Below are positions 12,468 to 21,347 of a stretch of 64,000 bases of DNA, piece after piece; the stretch's first letter is position 1; every line of letters starts with the position of its first letter. A program made the position numbers and the translations under genes. The stretch is taken from positions 31,348 to 95,347 of the forward strand of contig NZ_VULQ01000009.1 in NCBI RefSeq assembly GCF_009696575.1, in the 5' to 3' direction. The notes beneath the pieces were generated by a model, which was not told the origin of the DNA, did not search any database, and saw only the letters and a program-made list of their open reading frames with translations. The stretch comes from Anaerococcus porci (GTDB lineage: Bacteria > Bacillota > Clostridia > Tissierellales > Peptoniphilaceae).

Positions 12468-13607
12468 ATGACTTTATATAAATTATTAATCTTGGATTTG
12501 AAAGAAAAAAAGAAAAAAATTGAATATATAGATAAGCAAGTAAGTGATTTTTATATGGGAGGTATTTCTCTTTGTCTTTATTGGATAAATAAAAATAAGC
12601 AAGTAAAAGATTTTTGGGCTATTTTTACATCTGCTCTTATTAACTATAAGAATCCAATTAGTAAATATATAATTTGTAAAGGAAAAAATTCTAAAATCAA
12701 ATCATATGCTAGCATAGGAGGAGATTTTTCATATTTTTTAAAAAGTAACTCCTATGACGCATTGATTCTACTAAATAAGGCAGATAAAATATATGACTTA
12801 TATATAGATGGTACAGATATAAAATTTAATAAAATATCTAATGATAACAGTAATAATGATACTTTCACCTACCTTAAAAATACATATGGCAATGATACAT
12901 CTTCTATTTATATAACTTCTTCTACAAAAAGAGGAGATAAATTGTCAAGGCTAATTGTTGATAAGTATCGTGGATGCTCTAGAAATCTATCAAATTTTCT
13001 ATATGAAAAAAATCTAAGATCAATTACAATAAGAAAAAATAAACTTAAATCCATCTACTTAAATTTATATAAAAAATCTTCAAGTCCTTGTGAAGGCTGT
13101 CTTATATCATGTAAGTCAAGGAGTAAAAAAGAAGAATCTAGTAACCTATTTTCTAAAAAAGATTCTTATCTAAAAGGCGATTTGAATAAATTAAAAGAAA
13201 TAAAAGAAAGACTTAACCAATATGGTATAGATATTTTCGGCTTATCTAAAAGCATAGAATTCTCGTTTAATCATCTAAATCACATCTACAATTTCAAGGA
13301 TTTAAGTCTTAATAGCTTAGATAATATCGTAAAAAAAGTAACATCAGATAGAAGAGATAAATTATATGCTGACCTTTCTAATGGTAGGGAGTTTTTAAAA
13401 GATAAATATGGTATAAAAACACTGGAAAAAATGAAAAAAACAGACAATTACTCATATAATAAAAAGATAATTGATTCTATTTGCATTTGTTTATTTGCAG
13501 TAAACATAAATGACATAGAAGATATAGTGGAAACAATAAATATAGTTTCTATGAAAAACTTTAAAAAAGATAATATTTATTCTTTAATAGCTGAAATAAA
13601 AAAATGA
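12468..13607 (+). CDS. compact, diverged aldehyde:ferredoxin oxidoreductase (AOR)-family protein
   Basis: 379 residues against about 600 for true AORs. The family is visible in order: FYMGGISLCL (AOR usually Y-x-GG-R-G-L), ASIGGDFSYFL then YDALILLNKADKIYDLYIDG, CSRNLSNFLYEKNLRSI (usually GRGG-GAVMG-KNLKAI), the Fe-S motif C208-x2-C211-x3-C215, GDLNKLKEIKERLNQYGIDIFGLSKSIEFSF, and finally DSICICLF whose Cys341 matches the fourth cluster ligand. All four presumed [4Fe-4S] ligands remain. The pterin-binding GGRGL is degraded and every inter-motif region is shortened. AORs oxidise aldehydes with a tungsto-bispterin. Activity here is doubtful: it may be a reduced enzyme, an electron carrier or a decaying copy. 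It is convergent with the formate dehydrogenase/pterin operon. GAGG precedes the ATG. Confidence 0.7.
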   Translation: MTLYKLLILDLKEKKKKIEYIDKQVSDFYMGGISLCLYWINKNKQVKDFWAIFTSALINYKNPISKYIICKGKNSKIKSYASIGGDFSYFLKSNSYDALILLNKADKIYDLYIDGTDIKFNKISNDNSNNDTFTYLKNTYGNDTSSIYITSSTKRGDKLSRLIVDKYRGCSRNLSNFLYEKNLRSITIRKNKLKSIYLNLYKKSSSPCEGCLISCKSRSKKEESSNLFSKKDSYLKGDLNKLKEIKERLNQYGIDIFGLSKSIEFSFNHLNHIYNFKDLSLNSLDNIVKKVTSDRRDKLYADLSNGREFLKDKYGIKTLEKMKKTDNYSYNKKIIDSICICLFAVNINDIEDIVETINIVSMKNFKKDNIYSLIAEIKK

Positions 13608-13734
13608 ATGCTTACTATAAAATATAGCTAGCATCCACTTGTACTTAACTAATTAATATTGTGTCAAGTTTGATTTTTATCTTATATAAGTTTTAAATTG
13701 ATATACAAAATATTTTAACTCCCATTATAGACCT

Positions 13735-15633
13735 TTATATTATTATAGAGCCACTTTTATCAGTATTGTATCCTCCAAGTTTTTCCATAGTATCCTTGAA
13801 TTTTTTTGATTTAAGGATTTCAATAATGTCCTTAATTGAATTAAGTTTCAAATTTTTTTCCTTTACTATAAATTGATATTCTTCATCCTTTAAGTAAATA
13901 AAGTCAATGTCCATTTTTATGGCAGCCGACTCAACTCCAATAGAAAAGTCACAGTCCCTATTTTTTACAGCAAGAGCTGCTGAAAGATGGGTTGTTACTT
14001 CATTGTCATAGCCCTTTATTTTATATTTATCTATATTTTTCTTATCCAATAAATAATCAAATAAAAGTCTTGTTCCAGCTCCCCTTTGCCTATTTATCAT
14101 GGTCTTATCAAGCAAATCTTCTATAGTTTTTATACCTAAAGGATTTCCCTTTTCTACATATATACCTTGCCTTCGACCAACCACATTTATTTTTCCTACC
14201 TTTTCATTTTTAAAAAATAACTTTATAGCATCATTATTATAAGTACCATTCTTATCTAAAAGATGGCTAGGAGCTATTAATGAATCCCCTTCACTTAAGG
14301 CCTTAAAACCTGAAAGTGATCCAACATGAGAAGATGATAATCTTGTATTTTTATTTTCTATAGCAAGTAAATCATTTATCACATCCAAAACTATATCATG
14401 TGAGCCTATTGACACTATCCTATTTTCTAAAACGTTTTTTGGAATAGGTCTATGAAGACTTACATTTACAACATCTCCCCTATTATAACCCTCAATATTT
14501 CTATCTATAATTACATATCCATCAGATTCTGATAGGGAATATAGGCTTCCTGCTTTTCTATCTAGAGGTGTTGCTATGAGCTTTCCATCGACTATCCCAA
14601 TCTTTATCCTTATATATTCCCTATTTTTAAGAGATGATATAATTGGCCTAGTAAGCTTAGCCTTTAATATTAGCTTATCTTCTATATTTACTCTCATTTT
14701 TTTAAGTATTGTAGAAATCACAATTTTATCAAAGATTATATGAGCTGATACTGGATAACCAGGTAATCCTACAAAAGGTGTTTCTCCTATTTTCCCCAAT
14801 ATTGCAGGCTTTCCTGGTTTTATTGATAATCCATGGGCATAAACTTCACCCATTTCTTCCAAAACTTCTCTTGCATAGTCTTTACTTCCTGCAGAAGTTC
14901 CTGCAATAAGTGTTATAAAATCACATTCATTTAAGGCTTTTTCTAAGACTGTTTTTATATCATCTTTATTATCTTTTACTATTGGATAAAGCAATGTATC
15001 AATTCCATTTTCCCTTGCCATGCTTATAAGCATGGCAGAGTTTGACTCTATAATTTTACCAATTTTTAGCTCATCTTCTTCTCCAATTATTTCATTTCCA
15101 GATGGAATAATAGCTAGTTTAACTTTTTTTAATACTTCAACTTCAGTTATTCCACTTGCTATAAGAACAGAAAGATCTACCGATGAAAACTTATGAAATG
15201 ATGTAAATAAGAGATCTTTTTCCACAACATCTTCCCCTTGTATTCTTATATTCTCCCAAGGATTTACTGCTTTCATTATAGTAATTCCATCTTTTTCAAT
15301 TTTTACATCCTCAATCATTATCACTGCATCATAACCTTTTACTAGGGCAGAACCTGTATTACAAAATATAAAATCTTCATTTTTTAAAAATAATGGTCTA
15401 TTTTCTCTAGCATATTTGGTCATCTCACTTTTTACCATTACTCCATCCATAGCAGATGAATGATAGGCAGGAGATGAATATTTTGCATAAATTGCATTTC
15501 GACTTACTCTTCCAAATGCATCTTTTGAACTTATAGTTTCAGATTCTAGTTTATAAAAAAATTTTAATATATTTTCTTGGAAAATCTTTAAAGCTTTTTC
15601 TAATTCCTGAGTATCTAAATATATATTTCTCAT
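13735..15633 (-). CDS. MoeA-like molybdopterin molybdenumtransferase fused to a periplasmic-binding-like domain
   Basis: 632 residues. The first ~400 are a MoeA protein (domains including SSPAYHSSAMDGVMV, AGTSAGSKDY and HGLSIKPGKPAILG, then GLPGYPVSAH). The last ~220 form a substrate-binding-protein-like domain, seen in SSSHVGSLSGFKAL, RQRGAGTRLLFDYLL and the tail. This fusion is known in anaerobes and archaea, where it is assigned to molybdate or tungstate handling. MoeA proteins insert the metal into adenylated molybdopterin. It is the last gene of the operon and overlaps the preceding moeA by 4 bases (ATGA). Two different MoeA proteins in tandem may separate Mo from W or act as a pair. Confidence 0.88.
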   Translation of the reverse strand: MRNIYLDTQELEKALKIFQENILKFFYKLESETISSKDAFGRVSRNAIYAKYSSPAYHSSAMDGVMVKSEMTKYARENRPLFLKNEDFIFCNTGSALVKGYDAVIMIEDVKIEKDGITIMKAVNPWENIRIQGEDVVEKDLLFTSFHKFSSVDLSVLIASGITEVEVLKKVKLAIIPSGNEIIGEEDELKIGKIIESNSAMLISMARENGIDTLLYPIVKDNKDDIKTVLEKALNECDFITLIAGTSAGSKDYAREVLEEMGEVYAHGLSIKPGKPAILGKIGETPFVGLPGYPVSAHIIFDKIVISTILKKMRVNIEDKLILKAKLTRPIISSLKNREYIRIKIGIVDGKLIATPLDRKAGSLYSLSESDGYVIIDRNIEGYNRGDVVNVSLHRPIPKNVLENRIVSIGSHDIVLDVINDLLAIENKNTRLSSSHVGSLSGFKALSEGDSLIAPSHLLDKNGTYNNDAIKLFFKNEKVGKINVVGRRQGIYVEKGNPLGIKTIEDLLDKTMINRQRGAGTRLLFDYLLDKKNIDKYKIKGYDNEVTTHLSAALAVKNRDCDFSIGVESAAIKMDIDFIYLKDEEYQFIVKEKNLKLNSIKDIIEILKSKKFKDTMEKLGGYNTDKSGSIII

Positions 15634-16847
15634 TTAATAAGGCTTACCCACACATATTCATTTTCCCTAAGTCCTTCACTGTATTCATCAATTAAAATAT
15701 ATCCCCTAACTTTCTTTAGTAAGGAAATATTATTTGAAAATCCAAATATAGGTATGGCGATAAGCTCATCCTCCCTTCTTTCTATGTCTACTAATTGAAT
15801 CAAGGTTTTGGCAGATTTAGCATGAATATTTCTAACCAATCTGCATTTAATTTTAAGACTATCTTCTATATTATAATATCTGTTGTAGGCCTTTTGAAAT
15901 ACACATTTAAAAACTGTATAAGCACTTATTGGATTTCCAGGTAAACCTAGAATTATCGTTTTATTATTTAAGCTAAGGCTTGTTGGTTTTCCTGGTTTTA
16001 TAGAAACACCATGATATATTAGACCAGGTTCTAAATCTTTTGCTATAAATGGTATAAAATCTTTTTTTCCCTTTGACGATGATCCAGATACTATTATTAA
16101 ATCAATATCTTCTAAAAGCTCTTTTCTAATAATCTCTTTATCATCTTTTAAATGTTTCATAGAAACTACATTTATGCCCATAGAATTTAGCAATGAGTAA
16201 AGCATATAAGAGTTTATATCCCTAGTCTTTGCTGGATAGAGTTCAGATGATACTGGAAGAATCTCATCTCCAGTTGATATTATTTTGCAATTTATCTTAT
16301 CATATACCTCAATCTTATCATAACCTAAGCTTGCAGCCATTGCTATAGTTTCTGGATCTATAATTTTGCCACTTCTCTGATAAAGATCTCCCTTGCTAGA
16401 ATCTTCTCCTATATCTATAACATTATCCATAAAGACTATGGGCTTATTGATAGAAATTAAATCATTAGAAAATTTTTCTGTAAATTCTATTGGTATTACT
16501 GAATCTGCCCCTTCAGGAAGCATTCCTCCAGTATAGATTTTTGAAGCTTCTCCATTTTCTATCCTACACTTGGGTTCAAATCCCATTTCTATCTCTTCAA
16601 CAATTCTTAAGATTGTTGGTATAGTATCGCTAGCTCCTTGGCTATCCTTATATTTTATTGCATATCCATCCATAGTTGATTTTCTAAAACTAGGCAAATC
16701 ATCTCTAGATACTAAGTCACTAGCTAGTATATAGCCTAAAGAATTTTTTGTTTCAAGTAAAATCTTTTTCTTTAATGGAATTTCTTCCATAACTTTTACT
16801 TGAAGGTTAACAGCTTCATTTATTGTTTTTACATCTAATAAATCCAT
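15630..16847 (-). CDS. moeA: molybdopterin molybdenumtransferase MoeA
   Basis: A 405-residue MoeA of standard length. Visible motifs are DDLPSFRKSTMDGYAI near residue 63, TGGMLPEGADSVIPIE, STGDEILP, SGSSSKGKKD, GVSIKPGKPTSL and LGLPGNPISAY. It inserts molybdate or tungstate into the AMP-activated pterin dithiolene, giving Mo/W-molybdopterin. It sits 7 bases after fdhD. No good ribosome site precedes the ATG, so translation probably depends on coupling to fdhD. The moaA/moaC/moaE/mogA steps are not encoded in this window. Confidence 0.93.
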   Translation of the reverse strand: MDLLDVKTINEAVNLQVKVMEEIPLKKKILLETKNSLGYILASDLVSRDDLPSFRKSTMDGYAIKYKDSQGASDTIPTILRIVEEIEMGFEPKCRIENGEASKIYTGGMLPEGADSVIPIEFTEKFSNDLISINKPIVFMDNVIDIGEDSSKGDLYQRSGKIIDPETIAMAASLGYDKIEVYDKINCKIISTGDEILPVSSELYPAKTRDINSYMLYSLLNSMGINVVSMKHLKDDKEIIRKELLEDIDLIIVSGSSSKGKKDFIPFIAKDLEPGLIYHGVSIKPGKPTSLSLNNKTIILGLPGNPISAYTVFKCVFQKAYNRYYNIEDSLKIKCRLVRNIHAKSAKTLIQLVDIERREDELIAIPIFGFSNNISLLKKVRGYILIDEYSEGLRENEYVWVSLIK

Positions 16848-16854
16848 AATATTT

Positions 16855-17559
16855 TTATTCTACAATAAGATTTTTATTCTTATTGTAGATATTAAACCTT
16901 TCACCTCTTGCAAAGCCTATTAAATTTATATCCTTACTTCTTGCAATTTCAACTGCCCTACTTGTAGGAGATGATTGAGATACTATCAAAGAAAAACCGA
17001 CTTTTTCTATTTTTTCTATTATTTGCTCATTCACCCTACAAGATGTAAAAATAAATTTATCGCTTATATCTATCTTTTCTTTTAAAATATGTCCTATAAG
17101 TTTATCTACTGCATTGCTCCTAGATACATCTTCTACAAATTTAACTATTTTACAATCTTTAATGAGACCTACAGAATGGGCTCCACCCGTACGTTTGAAA
17201 ATTTCTGATTTATTTTGAAAGATTTTTGAAAGTTTAAATAAGTCATTTTTTTTGATTCTAAGTATTTTTGTATTATAAACAATTTCTTTTGATAGTTGTG
17301 TATTTAAAATTACATAAGAATCTTTATCTTCTATCCTTATACAATTTATATCATCAATTGAACTTATATATCCTAAGTTATAAAGATAACCTATAGTTAG
17401 ATTTTCAATATCTTTTGGACTTATTAAAAGCCTTGCTATAATCTCATCTTTTATATGAATATTAAGATCTTTTTCAACTATAACCTCATCTATCATAAAA
17501 AATGATTTATCTTTATTTATTTTTTCTATCTTAAAATTTCTAATCAAATCTTTTTCCAT
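16855..17559 (-). CDS. fdhD: FdhD-like formate dehydrogenase sulfur carrier, lacking the CxxC motif
   Basis: 234 residues. The family is clear from FKRTGGAHSVGLI, VEDVSRSNAVDKLIG and the C-terminal SSPTSRAVEIARSKDINLIGFARG (as SSPTSRAVEIA and LIGFARGERFNIY). FdhD passes sulfur from a cysteine desulfurase to the Mo/W-bis-PGD of formate dehydrogenase. The flexible-loop cysteine motif (CGxCG in many homologues), normally just before the TGG-H block, is absent: the region reads RIKKNDLFKLSKIFQNKSEI. The only cysteines lie elsewhere (DINCI, KDCKI, TSCRV). It overlaps mobA by 20 bases. Function in cofactor maturation is likely, but the sulfur route must differ. Confidence 0.85.
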   Translation of the reverse strand: MEKDLIRNFKIEKINKDKSFFMIDEVIVEKDLNIHIKDEIIARLLISPKDIENLTIGYLYNLGYISSIDDINCIRIEDKDSYVILNTQLSKEIVYNTKILRIKKNDLFKLSKIFQNKSEIFKRTGGAHSVGLIKDCKIVKFVEDVSRSNAVDKLIGHILKEKIDISDKFIFTSCRVNEQIIEKIEKVGFSLIVSQSSPTSRAVEIARSKDINLIGFARGERFNIYNKNKNLIVE

Positions 17560-18160
17560 TTTCTTCTAAATAATTTTTCCAATCTTGAGGATAATTTAAA
17601 TTTCTAAAAACTTTATTTATATTTTCTATATTTTTAATTTCTTCATATTCAACCGTATATGCAGAAATTTCATTTAAAAATCCATTTATACTTCTTCTAC
17701 CTTTATTTAAATAAATCTTTATATTTTCAAACAATTCTTTTTTATATAAGGCAAAAAATGGCTCTAAATATTTTCCATTATCATATACTAAGGCTTTCTT
17801 ATATTCTTTATTTTCTAAATATTCTAAATATTGACAACTAAAATAAGGCATATCACAAGCCATCAAAAAATTATCTTCATTCGATGAAGAAATAAGACCT
17901 GTATACAAACCAGCACATGGTCCTATATTTTTTATTATATCTTCCCTTATAATTATATTATTATCATAAGAATTATACCTATCTTTAAAAAAGTCTACTT
18001 CATTACTTACTATTACAATCTCATTAAAATATCTAGCTAAGTTTTCTACAATGGTATCTATCAAGAATGAGCCTTTATAATTTAGTTTTTTTTTATCTTT
18101 TCCCATTCTAGTTGATTTTCCGCCAGAAAGTAAGATAGCTGTCAATTCTTTTTTATCCAT
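17540..18160 (-). CDS. mobA: molybdenum cofactor guanylyltransferase MobA
   Basis: 206 residues from the ATG at 18158-18160. The nucleotidyltransferase signature LLSGGKSTRMGKDKKKL is at residues ~10-26 and MACDMPYFS holds the metal-binding aspartate. MobA attaches GMP to molybdopterin, giving the bis-MGD form used by the formate dehydrogenase of this operon. An in-frame TTG four codons upstream has no ribosome site; the chosen ATG overlaps the preceding stop (TAATG) and is likely read by re-initiation. The protein is typical in length. Close linkage with fdhA and fdhD supports the assignment. Confidence 0.92.
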   Translation of the reverse strand: MDKKELTAILLSGGKSTRMGKDKKKLNYKGSFLIDTIVENLARYFNEIVIVSNEVDFFKDRYNSYDNNIIIREDIIKNIGPCAGLYTGLISSSNEDNFLMACDMPYFSCQYLEYLENKEYKKALVYDNGKYLEPFFALYKKELFENIKIYLNKGRRSINGFLNEISAYTVEYEEIKNIENINKVFRNLNYPQDWKNYLEENGKRFD

Positions 18161-18657
18161 TAACCACCCCAACTAATATTCATATACTTATCCATCAACC
18201 TATCATACTCATCCTTGAAAATCTTAGCATGATTATCTTCCCATCCAGCAAAATGACTTAGAATTTCTCTTAATTGTTCATCTTCCACTTTTTTTGACAT
18301 ACTATAATAATCTCTAAAATCTTCTTCTATGAGATAATCCATACGAAGTACATTCATATCTTGAATCATAGATTGTTCAAGATTTTGAGCTAAATTCTCA
18401 CTTTCTTTTCTTTTTTCGAAAAAGATTTCTCCCTTATCTTCAGGTAGATTCAATTCTTCACTGACAGTTTCTCCATCCTTATATTTTTTAAGCAATTTCT
18501 TAAGATATTCATAATGCTCAAGCTCTATTTTGGATAATTTTTCAAAGATTGCTTTTGTTTGTAAATTTCTACTTTTTATTGAATTATCTTTGCAAAAGTT
18601 ATAACCATGCAATTCCATAGCCATGACAAGATTTATTACTTTTATAGAATTATACAT
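18160..18657 (-). CDS. ferritin-like diiron protein (rubrerythrin-type four-helix bundle)
   Basis: 165 residues from the ATG at 18655-18657, which has AAAGGA upstream; an in-frame TTG five codons earlier would put that site inside the gene. The chain shows the full diiron pattern: Glu in helix A (AMELHGYNF), E-x2-H in helix B (KIELEHYEYL), Glu in helix C (YLIEEDFRDYY) and E-x2-H in helix D (GWEDNHAKIF). There is no rubredoxin domain. Such proteins reduce peroxide or oxygen, or store iron. Embedded between fdhA and mobA, it may protect the oxygen-sensitive formate dehydrogenase or supply iron to its many clusters. That role is inference. Confidence 0.82.
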   Translation of the reverse strand: MYNSIKVINLVMAMELHGYNFCKDNSIKSRNLQTKAIFEKLSKIELEHYEYLKKLLKKYKDGETVSEELNLPEDKGEIFFEKRKESENLAQNLEQSMIQDMNVLRMDYLIEEDFRDYYSMSKKVEDEQLREILSHFAGWEDNHAKIFKDEYDRLMDKYMNISWGG

Positions 18658-21346
18658 AAGATTTCCTTTCAATCTTTTCTATAAGAACACTTGATACCTT
18701 TAACTCAGGTATTTTCGCTATAGGGTCCAAAACAGGATTTGTTAGTAGGTTTGCAGGTCCATCTGCATAATGAAATGGCATAAATACTACACCAGGCTCT
18801 ACCTTTTCGGTTATTTTTACAAAAGATTCAACAGATCCTCTCCTTGACTTTACCCTAATTTTTTCACCATCTTCTACATTATAAATTTTTGCAGTCTTTG
18901 GAGAAATTTCTATATAAGATTTCCCTGCTATTTCATTTAAACCTTCGATTTTCCCTGTCATAGTTCTTGTATGATATTGATAAAGCATTCTACCGGTTGT
19001 AAGAATTAATGGATAATCCTCATCTGGTAATTCCTTACTTTCCTCATATTCAATAGCTTTAAAAAGCCCCTTTCCCCTTGCCATAGTATTTTTGTGCATA
19101 TACTTTGTTCCTGGATGTTCTTTGCCTACACAAGGCCATTGCAAAGACTCTTTTTCTAATCTTTTGTAACTTATACCACTATAAGATGGGGTGCAAAGAG
19201 CTATTTCATCCATAATTTCACTAGGAGAATTATAATATTCTTCATATCCTAGTAAATTTGATATCTCCATTATAATTTTCCAATCTGCTTTAGACTGACC
19301 AATAGGATTTATAGCCTTATTTACTCTTTGAATCCTTCTTTCAGTATTTGTAAATGTTCCATCTTTTTCTGCAAAAGAGCTGGCAGGTAAGACAAGATCT
19401 GCAAGTTCTGCTGTTTCTGTTAAAAATATATCTTGTACGAGGAGAAAATCTAAGTTTTCAAGTGACTTTTTAACATGCTTTAAGTCTGGATCTGAGATCA
19501 TAGGATTTTCACCCATTATATATAAAAATTTAATATCTCCCTTGCCAGCACTATTTATCATTTCTGTTAAAGTAAGACCCTTTTTGCTTGGAAGATTACT
19601 TTTCCAAAAACTTTCCATACTCTCTCTTACAGGATCTATAAAAACTTTTTGATATCCTGTATAGTCTGTAGGAAGAGCTCCCATATCACAAGCTCCTTGA
19701 ACATTATTTTGTCCTCTTAGTGGATTAATCCCTGTAGATTCAAATCCAACATTTCCTGTAAGCATCTGTAAATTGGATGTTGACATAACTCCATTTGTTC
19801 CGCTTGAATGTTGAGTTATCCCCATTGAATAATATAGGCTTGCCTTATTGGCCTTGGCATATATTCTTGCAGCTTTTATTAAATCATTCTTATCAATACC
19901 ACAAATTTTCGAAACTAAATCTGGCTTGTATTTTTCAATTGTTCTTTTAAATTCTTCAAATCCTTCTGTTCTTTCATTTATGTAGTCCATATCATGAAGA
20001 TTTTCTTTCAAAATTACATTCATAATACCGTTTAAAACTGCTATATTGCTGCCAGGTTTTATTTTTAAAAAGACATCTGCATATTTAGCAAGTTCAATTT
20101 CTCGAGGATCTATAACTATTAGTTTTGCTCCATTTTTAACCCTTCTTTTTATCTTGCTCCCTATAACAGGATGATTTTCAGTTGTATTTGTTCCTATTAT
20201 CATAAAAGCATCAGTTCCATCTATCTCTTCTATTGAGTTTGTCATAGCTCCACTGCCTAATGTATTAGCAAGTCCTGCGACTGTAGATGCATGGCAAAGT
20301 CTTGCACAGTGGTCAACGTTATTTGTTTTAAAAACTGTTCTTACAAATTTCTGAAAGAGGTAATTTTCTTCATTAGTACACCTTGCTGATGAAAAACCTC
20401 CGAAAGCATCTGGTCCATTTTCTTTCATAATTTTAGAGTATTTTTCTTTTATAAGCCTATAGGCTTCTTGCCAGCTAGCTTGAACAAATTTACCATTTCT
20501 TTTTATAAGTGGCTTAGTAAGTCTATCTGTATGATTTATAAATCTATATGCAAATTTACCTTTTACACATAATAATCCATCATTTGGTATGGTATTTATA
20601 GGTTCAATTTCTACTATACGATTGTCCTTACTAAGTAAATTCATCTGGCATCCTACTCCACAATATGAGCAAGTAGTTTGAGTCCTTTTAACTTCCCAAT
20701 ACCTAAATTTATCCTCTATATATTTCTTTTTAGGATTTAAGGCTCCCACAGGACATGCTGAAACGCAATTTCCACAAGATACACAATCGCTATTTCCAAA
20801 TCCCTTATTAAATGGCGTTTCTACAATTAAATCAAATCCCCTACCTGTAAAACTAATGGCTTGACTATTTTGAAGATTATTGCAAATACTTACGCATATA
20901 CCACATTTTACACACTTATTTGGGTCATAGGTGAAAAATTTGTTTGTCCTATCTATGGGTAAATTACTTTCTTTATTTTTAAAAGTTGCACTTACTATTC
21001 CATACTCATAGCAATAATCTTGTAATTTACACTTACCTGACTTATCACAATTTAAACAATCATTTGGATGGTTTGAAAATAGCAAATCTAGAATTTGTCT
21101 TCTTAATGATTTTATCTTTTCACTATGGGTATAAATTTTCATTCCATCTTTCAATTTCTCCGAACAAGAAGTGACAGGATTTTTGTAGCCTTCTATTTCA
21201 ACAATACAAAGCCTACAAGCTCCATTTGGTAAAACTCTTTTATCATAACATAGGCTTGGGATATCAATTCCTTGTTTTTTACAGAAGTTAAGAATAGTCA
21301 TTGGCCTATCTATTTCGTATTCTATATCGTTTATATAGACTCTCAT
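18650..21346 (-). CDS. fdhA: NAD-linked formate dehydrogenase catalytic subunit, Cys form
   Basis: 898 residues from the ATG at 21344-21346 (AAGGAG just upstream; an ATG five codons earlier contains that site). The order of domains is [2Fe-2S] (C33, C44, C47, C61), His/Cys3 [4Fe-4S] (H93, C97, C100, C106), two [4Fe-4S] (C145/148/151/155; C188/191/194/198), the MopB [4Fe-4S] (C226, C229, C233, C260), then the bis-PGD domains. The active site is C351-H352 in HCARLCHAST, with Cys where many homologues have selenocysteine. HSSGTNGVMSTSNLQMLTGN is typical of FdhA. It oxidises formate or reduces CO2, passing electrons through the clusters to the NuoF-like subunit. Operon position and motifs make this secure. 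Confidence 0.92.
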   Translation of the reverse strand: MRVYINDIEYEIDRPMTILNFCKKQGIDIPSLCYDKRVLPNGACRLCIVEIEGYKNPVTSCSEKLKDGMKIYTHSEKIKSLRRQILDLLFSNHPNDCLNCDKSGKCKLQDYCYEYGIVSATFKNKESNLPIDRTNKFFTYDPNKCVKCGICVSICNNLQNSQAISFTGRGFDLIVETPFNKGFGNSDCVSCGNCVSACPVGALNPKKKYIEDKFRYWEVKRTQTTCSYCGVGCQMNLLSKDNRIVEIEPINTIPNDGLLCVKGKFAYRFINHTDRLTKPLIKRNGKFVQASWQEAYRLIKEKYSKIMKENGPDAFGGFSSARCTNEENYLFQKFVRTVFKTNNVDHCARLCHASTVAGLANTLGSGAMTNSIEEIDGTDAFMIIGTNTTENHPVIGSKIKRRVKNGAKLIVIDPREIELAKYADVFLKIKPGSNIAVLNGIMNVILKENLHDMDYINERTEGFEEFKRTIEKYKPDLVSKICGIDKNDLIKAARIYAKANKASLYYSMGITQHSSGTNGVMSTSNLQMLTGNVGFESTGINPLRGQNNVQGACDMGALPTDYTGYQKVFIDPVRESMESFWKSNLPSKKGLTLTEMINSAGKGDIKFLYIMGENPMISDPDLKHVKKSLENLDFLLVQDIFLTETAELADLVLPASSFAEKDGTFTNTERRIQRVNKAINPIGQSKADWKIIMEISNLLGYEEYYNSPSEIMDEIALCTPSYSGISYKRLEKESLQWPCVGKEHPGTKYMHKNTMARGKGLFKAIEYEESKELPDEDYPLILTTGRMLYQYHTRTMTGKIEGLNEIAGKSYIEISPKTAKIYNVEDGEKIRVKSRRGSVESFVKITEKVEPGVVFMPFHYADGPANLLTNPVLDPIAKIPELKVSSVLIEKIERKSYV

Positions 21347-21347
21347 A

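Noticed and set aside
13608..13634. Hairpin ATGCTTACTATA/TATAGCTAGCAT after the AOR-like gene
   Set aside because: Two mismatches and no T-run, so it is not convincing as a terminator.
20293..20296. Selenocysteine (TGA) in FdhA
   Set aside because: The active-site codon encodes Cys (TGC, Cys351); no TGA in the frame and so no SECIS needed.
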